Shown piece by piece: positions 50,235 to 59,770 of a stretch of 64,000 bases of DNA (position 1 is the stretch's first letter; each line of letters starts with the position of its first letter). The notes beneath the pieces were generated by a model. The model saw only the letters and a program-made list of their open reading frames with translations. It did not search any database and was not told the origin of the DNA. Source of the DNA: Gammaproteobacteria bacterium (GTDB lineage: Bacteria; Pseudomonadota; Gammaproteobacteria; Pseudomonadales; Azotimanducaceae). The position numbers were made by a program, and so were the translations under genes. Location: contig JAPOXV010000026.1 of the NCBI GenBank assembly GCA_026706935.1, positions 401,721-465,720 on the forward strand, in the 5' to 3' direction.

Positions 50235-52712
50235 CTAACCCGTTGCAACTAAGTTTTTTACCAGCTGATGCGAACGATGCCGCTCATATTTTTTCGCGGG
50301 TGTATTAGTAATCGAGGCTAGATCTAAAGCGTCGAGACCGCGTTGCGTAATGGCGGGATCTACCTCACCGTAGACGGTGCTACGTTGCTTTGGCTTGCGT
50401 CCGGCAGCCTCGATTAACGCAATCATTCGCGAAGGCGACGTTTCTTGGCCGTGTTCTGCCCCGGCAGCACGAGTAATACTCTCGTTCATCAACGTGCCAC
50501 CGAGATCATTGCATCCTGCATTCAGAGCCGCAAGTATCCCGTCGTGCCCAAGCTTGACCCAGCTTGCTTGTATATTGGTGATGTGTGGATTGAGGGCGAT
50601 GCGTGCAACAGCGTGCACCAAGATCGCTTCTCGGAACGTCGGACCACGTCGCGCCCGACCCTTTAAATAAAGCGGTGCCTCCATGTGCACGAACGGTAGC
50701 GGAACGAATTCGGTAAATCCACCAGTTCGCTTCTGAAGATCGCGAATCCGAAGCAGATGCCGCGCCCAGTGTTTAGGTTGGTCGACATGGCCGTACATGA
50801 TCGTCGCCGTGGTTCGAAATCCCACTTGGTGTGCGGTTTCCATGACCTCGAGCCACTGGTCAGTATTGATTTTGTCCGGACAGATGACTGCGCGGACTTC
50901 GTCATCGAGAATTTCCGCTGCGGTTCCCGGTAATGTACTTAGACCCGCTTCTTTTAGCCGAACGAGATACTCGTCAAGTTGTAGATTCGAAGTAGCCGCT
51001 CCCTGCCACACCTCTAATGGCGAGAAAGCATGGATATGCATTTCAGGTACGGCTTCCTTGACTGCTTTCAAGATATCGATGTACGTTGCACCGGTGTACT
51101 CAGGATGAATTCCACCTTGCATGCACACCTCTGTTCCACCTCGTTCCCATGCCTCCAGCGTACGGCGCTGGATTTCTTCGTGACTTAGGTCGTAAGGGCG
51201 TCCGCGCAGGTTTTCTGCGAGTTTGCCTTTCGAAAATGCGCAAAACTGACACTTGAAGTAGCAGATATTGGTGTAGTTGATGTTCCGGTTAACGACGTAG
51301 GACACAACGTCGCCGTTGTGTTTTTGACGAAGCTGATCCGCAGTGTGGACGACTGCGCTAAAGTCGTCTCCTCTAGCTTGAATTAATCGGACGATTTCCG
51401 CTTCCACTAGATCTTCCTCGTCTTCGGCGCGCGATAGGATGGAACAGATGTCGCTTGAGACGGTTGTCGGTGTTGTTTGGATTTGCTCCAACACGGAAGC
51501 CGGTGGCTGGGTTTCATCGCCAGGGCACCAGTCGTCCGTTCTTGGCAAGCCTTCTCCATCGACTCGATCTAGAACATGGCTACGTAATTGTTGATCTACC
51601 CAAATCTCAAGTTCGCGAACGTAGCGAGGATAGATCGTCAGCCGTTCGTGGAGTTCCTTGCCTGCTGCAGCGCTTTCACGAGCTAGTTCATCAAGATGAG
51701 GCCATGGCGCTTCTGGGTTTACGAAATCCGGTGTCAGCGGCGATACTCCGCCCCAATCGTTGATTCCTGCTGCCACGATCTGCTGAAGCACGCCGGGACT
51801 GAGGTTGGGAGGCGCCTGGATACTCATCTCGGCACCGAAAATGATCCGCGCCACTGCGATCGTCCAGAGAAGTTCGTTTAGGTCCGGTTCTGGCGCGTTG
51901 CGCATCTTCGTGCCGGGTTTCGCCCGGAAGTTCTGCACGATGATTTCTTGTATGTGACCGTGTCGTTCGTGTGTCCGACGTATGGCCAACAATGATTCAA
52001 CGCGTTCTCTGCGCGTCTCGCCAATGCCAATGAGTATTCCCGTTGTGAACGGGACTCTCGCCGCGCCAGCATCATTGAGCGTTTGGATTCGCACGGCAGG
52101 ATCTTTATCAGGTGATCCGTAGTGAGGCATCCCCTTCTCTGTTAAACGCTCTGAAGCGGATTCCAGCATGATGCCCATCGAAAACGACGATTGCCGCAAC
52201 GCGGCCATTTCGTCAGGTGTCATGTTGCCAGGATTCAGATGCGGTAACAGTCCCGTTTGTTCATAGACCGCTTTCGCCGCGTCGCGTAAATACTCAAGGG
52301 TGGTGACGTAGCCGCGATCAGCTAACCATTCCCTAGCCGCACGATACCGCAGTTCCGGTTTTTCGCCCAACGTAAAGAGCGCTTCCTTACAGCCCACATC
52401 GGCGCCGCGTTGGGCAACCTCTAGAACAGCATCGAGTGCCATAAAGGGGTTGTCGAGTTTGGAAGGTGTTTGTGCGAAAGTACAGTAGTGACAGACGTCT
52501 CGACACAAGTGCGTGAGCGGTATGAAGACCTTCTTTGAGTACGTGACTAGATTGAAAAAGCCACGATCACGTAGTTCTGCGGCTACGCTAGCGAGTGCAT
52601 CTGTTTCCTCGAAATCTGCGAGTAGGAGCGCATCGCTCTCCGAAGGAAGTTCGCCGAGTTGAACTCGCTGCAGAATGGTGTCCACAGGTGTAGCCTGCGA
52701 AGCCGCGGTCAT
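50235..52712 (-). CDS. fbiC: FO synthase, fused CofG-CofH (FbiC), coenzyme F420 biosynthesis
   Basis: It makes the deazaflavin FO from tyrosine and the ribityl-diaminouracil intermediate of riboflavin synthesis. The 825 residues contain two radical-SAM halves. The CofG half carries the cluster motif CRDVCHYC (C70, C74, C77) and the CofH half carries CYFKCQFC (C484, C488, C491). Other family blocks are KVFIPLTHLCRD, FTLGEKPE, NFRAKPGT and QGGIHPEYTG. The fused form is the rule in Actinobacteria and rarer in Proteobacteria. None of the other F420 genes (cofC, cofD, cofE) is in the window. It is divergent from the first carboxylase gene, 171 bases away. Confidence 0.93.
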   Translation of the reverse strand: MTAASQATPVDTILQRVQLGELPSESDALLLADFEETDALASVAAELRDRGFFNLVTYSKKVFIPLTHLCRDVCHYCTFAQTPSKLDNPFMALDAVLEVAQRGADVGCKEALFTLGEKPELRYRAAREWLADRGYVTTLEYLRDAAKAVYEQTGLLPHLNPGNMTPDEMAALRQSSFSMGIMLESASERLTEKGMPHYGSPDKDPAVRIQTLNDAGAARVPFTTGILIGIGETRRERVESLLAIRRTHERHGHIQEIIVQNFRAKPGTKMRNAPEPDLNELLWTIAVARIIFGAEMSIQAPPNLSPGVLQQIVAAGINDWGGVSPLTPDFVNPEAPWPHLDELARESAAAGKELHERLTIYPRYVRELEIWVDQQLRSHVLDRVDGEGLPRTDDWCPGDETQPPASVLEQIQTTPTTVSSDICSILSRAEDEEDLVEAEIVRLIQARGDDFSAVVHTADQLRQKHNGDVVSYVVNRNINYTNICYFKCQFCAFSKGKLAENLRGRPYDLSHEEIQRRTLEAWERGGTEVCMQGGIHPEYTGATYIDILKAVKEAVPEMHIHAFSPLEVWQGAATSNLQLDEYLVRLKEAGLSTLPGTAAEILDDEVRAVICPDKINTDQWLEVMETAHQVGFRTTATIMYGHVDQPKHWARHLLRIRDLQKRTGGFTEFVPLPFVHMEAPLYLKGRARRGPTFREAILVHAVARIALNPHITNIQASWVKLGHDGILAALNAGCNDLGGTLMNESITRAAGAEHGQETSPSRMIALIEAAGRKPKQRSTVYGEVDPAITQRGLDALDLASITNTPAKKYERHRSHQLVKNLVATG

Positions 52713-52879
52713 GGTGGTATCGTGTCCAAGGAGGCGCGCATTATGCGTGGCGCCGATAGTCTGAGGTGATCTGCTCTGCTGCGCCGATTAGTTGAGAGGC
52801 TCAGAAGCAAGTTTAGTGCTCATTATCCTTCTCCACCTTGATAAATAGATGAATCTACGTATCTCGATGAGAAATAAAT

Positions 52880-54296
52880 CGATATGAAGTTACTGATAGC
52901 GAATCGCGGAGAGATAGCGATCCGGGTGATGCGTGCGGCGGCGGAGTTAGGCATCGAGACGGTGGGGGTCGCACCGGCGGACGACGCAGGGTCGTTGCAC
53001 ACGGGCAAGGCGGACGCGGTGATGCCGCTGGACGGCGTGGGCGCGGCAGCCTATCTGGACATCGCGCAGTTGATCAAGGCGGCGCAGGCGACGGGTTGCG
53101 ACGCGGTGCATCCGGGTTATGGATTCTTGTCGGAGAACGCAGCGTTCGCGGAGCAGTGCGAAACAGCGGGTCTGACGTATGTCGGGCCTCGAGCCGAGAC
53201 ACTGCGGTTGTGCGGCGACAAGGCGCAAGCCCGCGCGACTGCGGCGGAGGCTGGTGTGCCGATCATTCGCGGCATCGACCATGCCGTCACGTTGGACGAA
53301 GCGCGTGCGTTTTTCGCCGAGCTCGGCGACGGCCGGGCCATGATGATCAAGGCGCTTGGCGGTGGTGGCGGTCGTGGCTCCCGCATGGTGGCGGATGCGG
53401 CCGAGGTGGACGCGACCTTCGAGCGCTGTGGGGCGGAAGCGTTGGCGGCGTTCGGCAACGGTGAACTCTATGTCGAGGAGTTCATTCAGCAGGCACGGCA
53501 CGTCGAGGTGCAGATTCTGGGCGATGCGACGGGTGCGATCACGCATCTTGGCGAACGCGAATGCAGCGTGCAGCGGCACTTTCAGAAGATCATCGAGGTG
53601 GCACCGGCCCCGGCACTGGACGACGAGGTTCGCGCTGCGATTCTGGAGGCGGCAGTACGCCTAGCCAAGCATATCGGATACTGCAATGCGGGCACATTCG
53701 AGTTTCTCGTGGATGTGTCGGGTGCGGCGGACGCCCAGCCATTCGCGTTTATCGAGACCAACGCACGGCTGCAGGTCGAACACACGGTGACCGAGGAGGT
53801 CACGGGCGTGGACATTGTGAAGGCGCAGTTGCAACTGGCGGCAGGTGCGACGCTGGCGGAGCTGGATCTTGATCGACCACATGAACCTCGCGGATTCGCG
53901 ATCCAGGCACGGGTGTGCATGGAGGCGGTGGGCGAGGACGGCACGATCCGCCCGGCGAGCGGCACGCTGACGGCGTACGAGGCGCCGAGTGGTCCGGGGA
54001 TTCGGACGGACGGCTTCGGTTACAGCGGCTATGAGACGAGTTTGAACTTCGACTCGCTGTTGGCGAAGGTAATCGGCTATGCGCCAACGGGCGGACTAGC
54101 GGCGGCGGTGTCGCGGACGACCCGGGCGTTGAGCGAGTTCCGGATCGAGGGGGTGGAGACGAACGTCGGGTTCTTGCAGAACATCCTGGCGCATCCGGAT
54201 TTTGTGCGCGGGGCGGTCCATACCAGGTTTGTGGATGAGCACATGCAGACCCTCGCCACCACCGAGGTCCCACGTCGCTTCGTCCTGCCGGAGGGA
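52880..54296 (+). repeat. 1417-base direct repeat, copy 1 (biotin carboxylase half)
   Basis: This segment matches 56383-57799 base for base as far as I can read, at a constant offset of 3503. It begins four bases before the start codon and covers codons 1-471. The flanking bases differ on both sides. Base composition is high (41 G+C in the 60 bases from 53041), against 28 in the 60 bases from 54481 just downstream. Confidence 0.93.
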
Positions 54297-56354
54297 CACG
54301 AAGTCTCATCGAAAGCGGACGGCTATGCGGGCGCTCGTGTCGAAGATGCCCGCGACCCCTTGGCGCTGTTCACTCACGACAGTCAAGTAAAGTCACAAGA
54401 AAGCGAGACGGAAGACGAAGAGCCGACGGGTCCGACCGCGGTGAGCGCGCCCGTGCCAGGTATGGTCCTAAACGTTGAAGTAGCGGTAGGCGATGACGTT
54501 TTAACAGGTCAACCTATAGCGACGATTGAACTGCTTGAACTGGAACACGTTGTTCGTGCCGGAACGAGCGGGAAAGTTGATGCCGTGGTTGTTGCTAAGG
54601 GCGACTCTGTTGCCTACGGCGACGTCCTGATTGAGATAGACGTATCAGACGCCGAGGGTCAATGGGTTGACGAGACTGAAGAACCTGATCTCGCTACTCG
54701 GCGAAGCGATCTTGAGCTATTAGACCATCGTCGTACGTTCATCCATGATGAGTTTCGAGCGGAAAAGATCGCGCGACGTCATGGCAAAGAACAGCGGAGT
54801 CCGCAAGAGAACATCTCGCACCTTATGGACGGGACGTTTCGTGAATACGGTCCATTAGTCACTGCAGCGAGTTGGCAGGACCAGCAGTGGTTACGTGAAA
54901 CGACGCAAGCCGACGGTTTGGTTATGGGTATTGGTTACATAAACGGTGACCGATTTCCACCTGCACAGTCACGGGCTGTGGCGGTGCACTACGACTACAT
55001 GGTTGTGGCGGGTACCCAAGGCGGTCGCGGTCACTACAAACAAGATCGCATGTATGAGCTAGCAGGTCGTTATCGCATGCCGCTAGTGTTGTTCGCGGAG
55101 GGTGGCGGAGGACGACCGGGTATCAGTGGCGGCGAGCGCGCACAGGTCCAAGACCTGGCGATCGAGACGGGTCTGCGCAAACCCGGTGAAGAACCTCCGC
55201 GTTCTCGTCGATCCAATGTCGACGTCGCTGGCCGAGGTGGCGGCGGCGTACCAACTGACTCGTACACCTTTACGAAACTCTGTGACCTAAGTGGTCTTGT
55301 CCCACTTGTGGGCGTCAATTCTGGTCGATGCTTTGCCGGGAACACCGTCATGCTTGCATCTTGCGACGTGATCATCGCGGCCAAAAACTCTACGATCGGC
55401 CTTGGCGGTCCAGCGATGATCGAAGGTGGCGGTCTAGGCATCTATACCCCTGAGGAAGTCGGTCCGATGTCGTTTCAAGTGCCGAACGGTGTCGTAGATA
55501 TCCTCGTTGAGGACGATGAAGACGCGATTAAGACGACAAAACAATATCTGTCGTACTTCCAAGGAGCGTTCGCCGATTGGGAAGCTCGAGACCAGGTGAC
55601 ATTGCGACACGTTGTGCCGGAAAAGCGAAGTGCGGCATACAACATGCGCGACATCATTGAGACGATCGCAGATGAAGGCTCGATTCTTGAGATTCGAGAG
55701 AAATTCGGGGTGGGCATCATCACGGCGTTTTTACGCGTCGAAGGCATGCCGCTGGGGCTTATTGCAAATAACCCCAGTCATCTTTCAGGTGCGATAGACA
55801 GCGATGCAGCTGATAAAGGCGCTCGATTCCTGCAGCTCTGCGACTCCTTCGACATTCCGGTGTTGTCATTAATGGATTGCCCAGGCATTGCGCTAGGACC
55901 CGATTACGAACGGAATGCGTTACTCAGGAAAGTTGGTCGATTGTTCGTGACCGGCGCAAACATGACGACGCCTTTCTTCGGGGTCGTGATTCGAAAAGCG
56001 TACGGTATGGGGGTCCGGGCGATGTGTGGCGGCAGCTCCCTTGAACCATTTTTTACTGTGGCATGGCCAACGGCGGAGTTTTCCGAAATGTCCATCGATG
56101 GACGTGTCAATTTGACCTACGGGGAAGAGCTGGACCGTATCGATTCTGAAAGTGAACGTGACGCCGTTTTTGAAAGGCTCTTGGACGCGCACGTGGATCG
56201 AGTACGAGCGGTGAACGCGGGAGGTACAAACTACGGTATCGACGACGTCATCGATCCAGCTGACACGCGAGCTTGGATTGCACAAGGACTACGGAGTGTA
56301 CCGCCTGTTGGTCCTCGTAAAGAGAAGAAGCGTCCCAACATAGATACATGGTAG
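52884..56354 (+). CDS. single-chain acyl-CoA carboxylase, copy 1, lacking the biotin lysine
   Basis: A 1156-residue fusion in the order biotin carboxylase (1-about 450), BCCP-like domain (about 505-590) and carboxyltransferase (about 610-1156), as in the long-chain acyl-CoA carboxylase family. The carboxylase half has the ATP-grasp loop GGGGGRGSRM and NARLQVEHTVTEE. In the BCCP-like domain the expected EAMKL reads IELLELEH: the biotin lysine position is E552 (GAA, 54537-54539). The carboxyltransferase half is well kept (DCPGIALGPDYERNALLRKVGR, FFGVVIRKAYG, AWPTAEF). It also has an insertion of about 38 glycine- and arginine-rich residues near 55100-55260 that copy 2 lacks. Either it borrows biotin carrier from copy 2 or it no longer carboxylates. 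Confidence 0.88.
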   Translation: MKLLIANRGEIAIRVMRAAAELGIETVGVAPADDAGSLHTGKADAVMPLDGVGAAAYLDIAQLIKAAQATGCDAVHPGYGFLSENAAFAEQCETAGLTYVGPRAETLRLCGDKAQARATAAEAGVPIIRGIDHAVTLDEARAFFAELGDGRAMMIKALGGGGGRGSRMVADAAEVDATFERCGAEALAAFGNGELYVEEFIQQARHVEVQILGDATGAITHLGERECSVQRHFQKIIEVAPAPALDDEVRAAILEAAVRLAKHIGYCNAGTFEFLVDVSGAADAQPFAFIETNARLQVEHTVTEEVTGVDIVKAQLQLAAGATLAELDLDRPHEPRGFAIQARVCMEAVGEDGTIRPASGTLTAYEAPSGPGIRTDGFGYSGYETSLNFDSLLAKVIGYAPTGGLAAAVSRTTRALSEFRIEGVETNVGFLQNILAHPDFVRGAVHTRFVDEHMQTLATTEVPRRFVLPEGHEVSSKADGYAGARVEDARDPLALFTHDSQVKSQESETEDEEPTGPTAVSAPVPGMVLNVEVAVGDDVLTGQPIATIELLELEHVVRAGTSGKVDAVVVAKGDSVAYGDVLIEIDVSDAEGQWVDETEEPDLATRRSDLELLDHRRTFIHDEFRAEKIARRHGKEQRSPQENISHLMDGTFREYGPLVTAASWQDQQWLRETTQADGLVMGIGYINGDRFPPAQSRAVAVHYDYMVVAGTQGGRGHYKQDRMYELAGRYRMPLVLFAEGGGGRPGISGGERAQVQDLAIETGLRKPGEEPPRSRRSNVDVAGRGGGGVPTDSYTFTKLCDLSGLVPLVGVNSGRCFAGNTVMLASCDVIIAAKNSTIGLGGPAMIEGGGLGIYTPEEVGPMSFQVPNGVVDILVEDDEDAIKTTKQYLSYFQGAFADWEARDQVTLRHVVPEKRSAAYNMRDIIETIADEGSILEIREKFGVGIITAFLRVEGMPLGLIANNPSHLSGAIDSDAADKGARFLQLCDSFDIPVLSLMDCPGIALGPDYERNALLRKVGRLFVTGANMTTPFFGVVIRKAYGMGVRAMCGGSSLEPFFTVAWPTAEFSEMSIDGRVNLTYGEELDRIDSESERDAVFERLLDAHVDRVRAVNAGGTNYGIDDVIDPADTRAWIAQGLRSVPPVGPRKEKKRPNIDTW

Positions 56355-56382
56355 TGGGTGGGGCGTGGTAAGGCGGATTTAA

Positions 56383-57799
56383 CGATATGAAGTTACTGAT
56401 AGCGAATCGCGGAGAGATAGCGATCCGGGTGATGCGTGCGGCGGCGGAGTTAGGCATCGAGACGGTGGGGGTCGCACCGGCGGACGACGCAGGGTCGTTG
56501 CACACGGGCAAGGCGGACGCGGTGATGCCGCTGGACGGCGTGGGCGCGGCAGCCTATCTGGACATCGCGCAGTTGATCAAGGCGGCGCAGGCGACGGGTT
56601 GCGACGCGGTGCATCCGGGTTATGGATTCTTGTCGGAGAACGCAGCGTTCGCGGAGCAGTGCGAAACAGCGGGTCTGACGTATGTCGGGCCTCGAGCCGA
56701 GACACTGCGGTTGTGCGGCGACAAGGCGCAAGCCCGCGCGACTGCGGCGGAGGCTGGTGTGCCGATCATTCGCGGCATCGACCATGCCGTCACGTTGGAC
56801 GAAGCGCGTGCGTTTTTCGCCGAGCTCGGCGACGGCCGGGCCATGATGATCAAGGCGCTTGGCGGTGGTGGCGGTCGTGGCTCCCGCATGGTGGCGGATG
56901 CGGCCGAGGTGGACGCGACCTTCGAGCGCTGTGGGGCGGAAGCGTTGGCGGCGTTCGGCAACGGTGAACTCTATGTCGAGGAGTTCATTCAGCAGGCACG
57001 GCACGTCGAGGTGCAGATTCTGGGCGATGCGACGGGTGCGATCACGCATCTTGGCGAACGCGAATGCAGCGTGCAGCGGCACTTTCAGAAGATCATCGAG
57101 GTGGCACCGGCCCCGGCACTGGACGACGAGGTTCGCGCTGCGATTCTGGAGGCGGCAGTACGCCTAGCCAAGCATATCGGATACTGCAATGCGGGCACAT
57201 TCGAGTTTCTCGTGGATGTGTCGGGTGCGGCGGACGCCCAGCCATTCGCGTTTATCGAGACCAACGCACGGCTGCAGGTCGAACACACGGTGACCGAGGA
57301 GGTCACGGGCGTGGACATTGTGAAGGCGCAGTTGCAACTGGCGGCAGGTGCGACGCTGGCGGAGCTGGATCTTGATCGACCACATGAACCTCGCGGATTC
57401 GCGATCCAGGCACGGGTGTGCATGGAGGCGGTGGGCGAGGACGGCACGATCCGCCCGGCGAGCGGCACGCTGACGGCGTACGAGGCGCCGAGTGGTCCGG
57501 GGATTCGGACGGACGGCTTCGGTTACAGCGGCTATGAGACGAGTTTGAACTTCGACTCGCTGTTGGCGAAGGTAATCGGCTATGCGCCAACGGGCGGACT
57601 AGCGGCGGCGGTGTCGCGGACGACCCGGGCGTTGAGCGAGTTCCGGATCGAGGGGGTGGAGACGAACGTCGGGTTCTTGCAGAACATCCTGGCGCATCCG
57701 GATTTTGTGCGCGGGGCGGTCCATACCAGGTTTGTGGATGAGCACATGCAGACCCTCGCCACCACCGAGGTCCCACGTCGCTTCGTCCTGCCGGAGGGA
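56383..57799 (+). repeat. 1417-base direct repeat, copy 2 (biotin carboxylase half)
   Basis: Partner of the segment at 52880-54296. Identity stops abruptly within one codon after LPEG in both genes. There are no terminal inverted repeats, target duplications or transposase nearby, so it is not a mobile element; gene conversion, recent duplication or an assembly error are the options. Confidence 0.93.
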
Positions 57800-59608
57800 T
57801 ATGAAGAGACAGTTGTCGCGGAGGAGACAGCTGAGCATGCGATCGGACCTCCCGGTTCCGTCGGATTAGTCGCACCTATGCAAGGGACCATCGTTGGTAT
57901 CGATGTGGCGCTTGGACAAGACGTCCGAATTGGTCAGACCGTGGCGGTAGTGGAAGCGATGAAGCTCCAACACGATATCCGAGCAGATCGGAATGGTGTG
58001 GTCTGTGCCGTTTCCATGTCAGAAGGCGACGTAGTTCGCGAAGGATTTCCGATCGTGTTTATCGACCCGATAGACAGTGGCGATGGCGCACTTGAGGTCG
58101 ATGCCGGAATGGACCTCGATGCAGTCCGCGGTGACCTCCAGGAACTGGATGAAATGATCCAAGGTCGGTTGGATCCTGCCCAATCCGATGCTGTTGACGA
58201 ATTACACGATCAAAACCGACGTACGCCACGCGAAAACATCGATGATCTGATCGACGAAGGAACGTTTAGAGAGTTTGGTCCTGGTGTGGCTGGTTCAGCG
58301 GAGGGTGGAACCATCATCGGATTTGGCAGCGTAAATGCGGATCTCGTCGGAGAAGATCAAAGCCGCGTCGCGCTCGTGTACAGCAACAACGAGTTTGCGT
58401 CGTACACGCACGGTCACTATCGTCAGGAACAAATCCACGAAATGGCGCACGATTGGCGTGTACCGGTCGTGCTTTTTTCCGAAGGCGAAGGTCAACCCGT
58501 GGGTGGATTTGGCGGCGTGGGCATGGATGCGAGCGTCTTCACCGAATTCGCACGACTCTCGGGTCTAGTTCCTCTCGTTGGCGTCAATTTGGGCGATTGT
58601 TTTGCTGGCAATGCGGCCCTTCTTGCCTGTTGCGATGTCATCATCGCCACCAAGAACTCAACGATTGGAATGACCGGACCCGGTGTGGTCGAAGCAAGTG
58701 GAATCGGACACCACTCCGCTTCAGATCTTGGATCGATGTCATTCCAGGAACTTAACGGCAATGTTGACATTGTTGTGGAAGACGATAGTTCTGCAATTGA
58801 GACTGTAAAGCAGTATCTGTCGTACTTCCAGGGTCCGGTACCAGAATGGGAAGCTCCCGATCAACGGCGGATGCGTCACATCATTCCGGAAGATCGCGTA
58901 AGAGCGTACGTGATGCGGGACATCATTGAGACGCTAGCGGACAAAGGCTCCGTGCTTGAAATCAGGAAGGATTTTGGTATCGGGGTCAATACGTCCTTCA
59001 TTCGCGTCGAAGGTCAACCAATGGGAGTTGTCGCGAACAATCCTGCCCACTTGGCCGGGGCAGTCGACAGTCCCGGCGCAGATAAAGGTGCGCGCTTCTT
59101 CCAGCTCTGCGATGCGTTCGATATTCCTGTGGTTGTCTTTATGGATTGTCCAGGCATCATGGTGGGTCCAGACCATGAACGGACGGCTCTGGTGAGGCAT
59201 GCAGTACGACTTTTCAACATAGGTGCAAATTGCACTGCACCGATGTTTGGCATCATGGTAAGAAAAGCGTACGGGCTTGGGGTACAAGCAATGATCGGTG
59301 GTGCGTCTTCGGTACCGTTTTTGAACGTCGCGTGGCCGACTGCGGAATTTGCAGGGATGAATATCGATGGTGCAGTGAAGCTCTCCGCTCGTCGCGAGTT
59401 AGCAGCGATTGAGGATCCGGAAGAACGTAAGGCCGCCTACGATCAGCGCGTTGCGCAAGGTTACGAGTCGGCTCGAGCAGTAAACTCCGGCGCGCGTTAC
59501 GTCATCGATCCAGCCGATACACGCGCATTTATCGTGCAAGGCATGAAGAGCCTTCCGCCAAAACCGCCACGATCGACGAAAAAACGACCATATGTCGATA
59601 CGTGGTAG
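56387..59608 (+). CDS. single-chain acyl-CoA carboxylase, copy 2, biotinylated form
   Basis: A 1073-residue fusion with the same domain order as copy 1. It carboxylates an acyl-CoA, probably acetyl-, propionyl- or long-chain, using bicarbonate and ATP. The first 471 residues are identical to copy 1. The BCCP domain has the intact biotin site EAMKLQH, with K526. The carboxyltransferase half (FREFGPGVAG, SGLVPLVGVNLGDCFAGN, DCPGIMVGPDHERTAL, KKRPYVDTW at the end) is clearly related to, but well diverged from, copy 1. It starts 32 bases after the copy 1 stop, so the two are probably one operon, and mixed assemblies are possible. Confidence 0.92.
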   Translation: MKLLIANRGEIAIRVMRAAAELGIETVGVAPADDAGSLHTGKADAVMPLDGVGAAAYLDIAQLIKAAQATGCDAVHPGYGFLSENAAFAEQCETAGLTYVGPRAETLRLCGDKAQARATAAEAGVPIIRGIDHAVTLDEARAFFAELGDGRAMMIKALGGGGGRGSRMVADAAEVDATFERCGAEALAAFGNGELYVEEFIQQARHVEVQILGDATGAITHLGERECSVQRHFQKIIEVAPAPALDDEVRAAILEAAVRLAKHIGYCNAGTFEFLVDVSGAADAQPFAFIETNARLQVEHTVTEEVTGVDIVKAQLQLAAGATLAELDLDRPHEPRGFAIQARVCMEAVGEDGTIRPASGTLTAYEAPSGPGIRTDGFGYSGYETSLNFDSLLAKVIGYAPTGGLAAAVSRTTRALSEFRIEGVETNVGFLQNILAHPDFVRGAVHTRFVDEHMQTLATTEVPRRFVLPEGYEETVVAEETAEHAIGPPGSVGLVAPMQGTIVGIDVALGQDVRIGQTVAVVEAMKLQHDIRADRNGVVCAVSMSEGDVVREGFPIVFIDPIDSGDGALEVDAGMDLDAVRGDLQELDEMIQGRLDPAQSDAVDELHDQNRRTPRENIDDLIDEGTFREFGPGVAGSAEGGTIIGFGSVNADLVGEDQSRVALVYSNNEFASYTHGHYRQEQIHEMAHDWRVPVVLFSEGEGQPVGGFGGVGMDASVFTEFARLSGLVPLVGVNLGDCFAGNAALLACCDVIIATKNSTIGMTGPGVVEASGIGHHSASDLGSMSFQELNGNVDIVVEDDSSAIETVKQYLSYFQGPVPEWEAPDQRRMRHIIPEDRVRAYVMRDIIETLADKGSVLEIRKDFGIGVNTSFIRVEGQPMGVVANNPAHLAGAVDSPGADKGARFFQLCDAFDIPVVVFMDCPGIMVGPDHERTALVRHAVRLFNIGANCTAPMFGIMVRKAYGLGVQAMIGGASSVPFLNVAWPTAEFAGMNIDGAVKLSARRELAAIEDPEERKAAYDQRVAQGYESARAVNSGARYVIDPADTRAFIVQGMKSLPPKPPRSTKKRPYVDTW

Positions 59609-59770
59609 CCGTTGTTTGGCGCCGATAAGGAAGCAGCGGCTGGAAGAGCCTTCTCACCTACGATCGTTTGAGGGGGTGCGGGCTTGGCGGTAGTGTTGCA
59701 AAGACACCTTTTCCGAATTGTGTGGTGTTGGCGATTGGTAGGGCGAGAGTAATCAATCGAGACGAATCGT

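Noticed and set aside
53096-53965. Several overlapping open frames on both strands, repeated identically at 56599-57468
   Set aside because: They are shadows of the G+C-rich biotin carboxylase coding sequence; their identity only reflects the 1417-base repeat.
52880-57799. Carboxylase direct repeats as an insertion sequence or composite transposon
   Set aside because: No transposase, terminal inverted repeats or target duplications; the repeats are coding and in frame.
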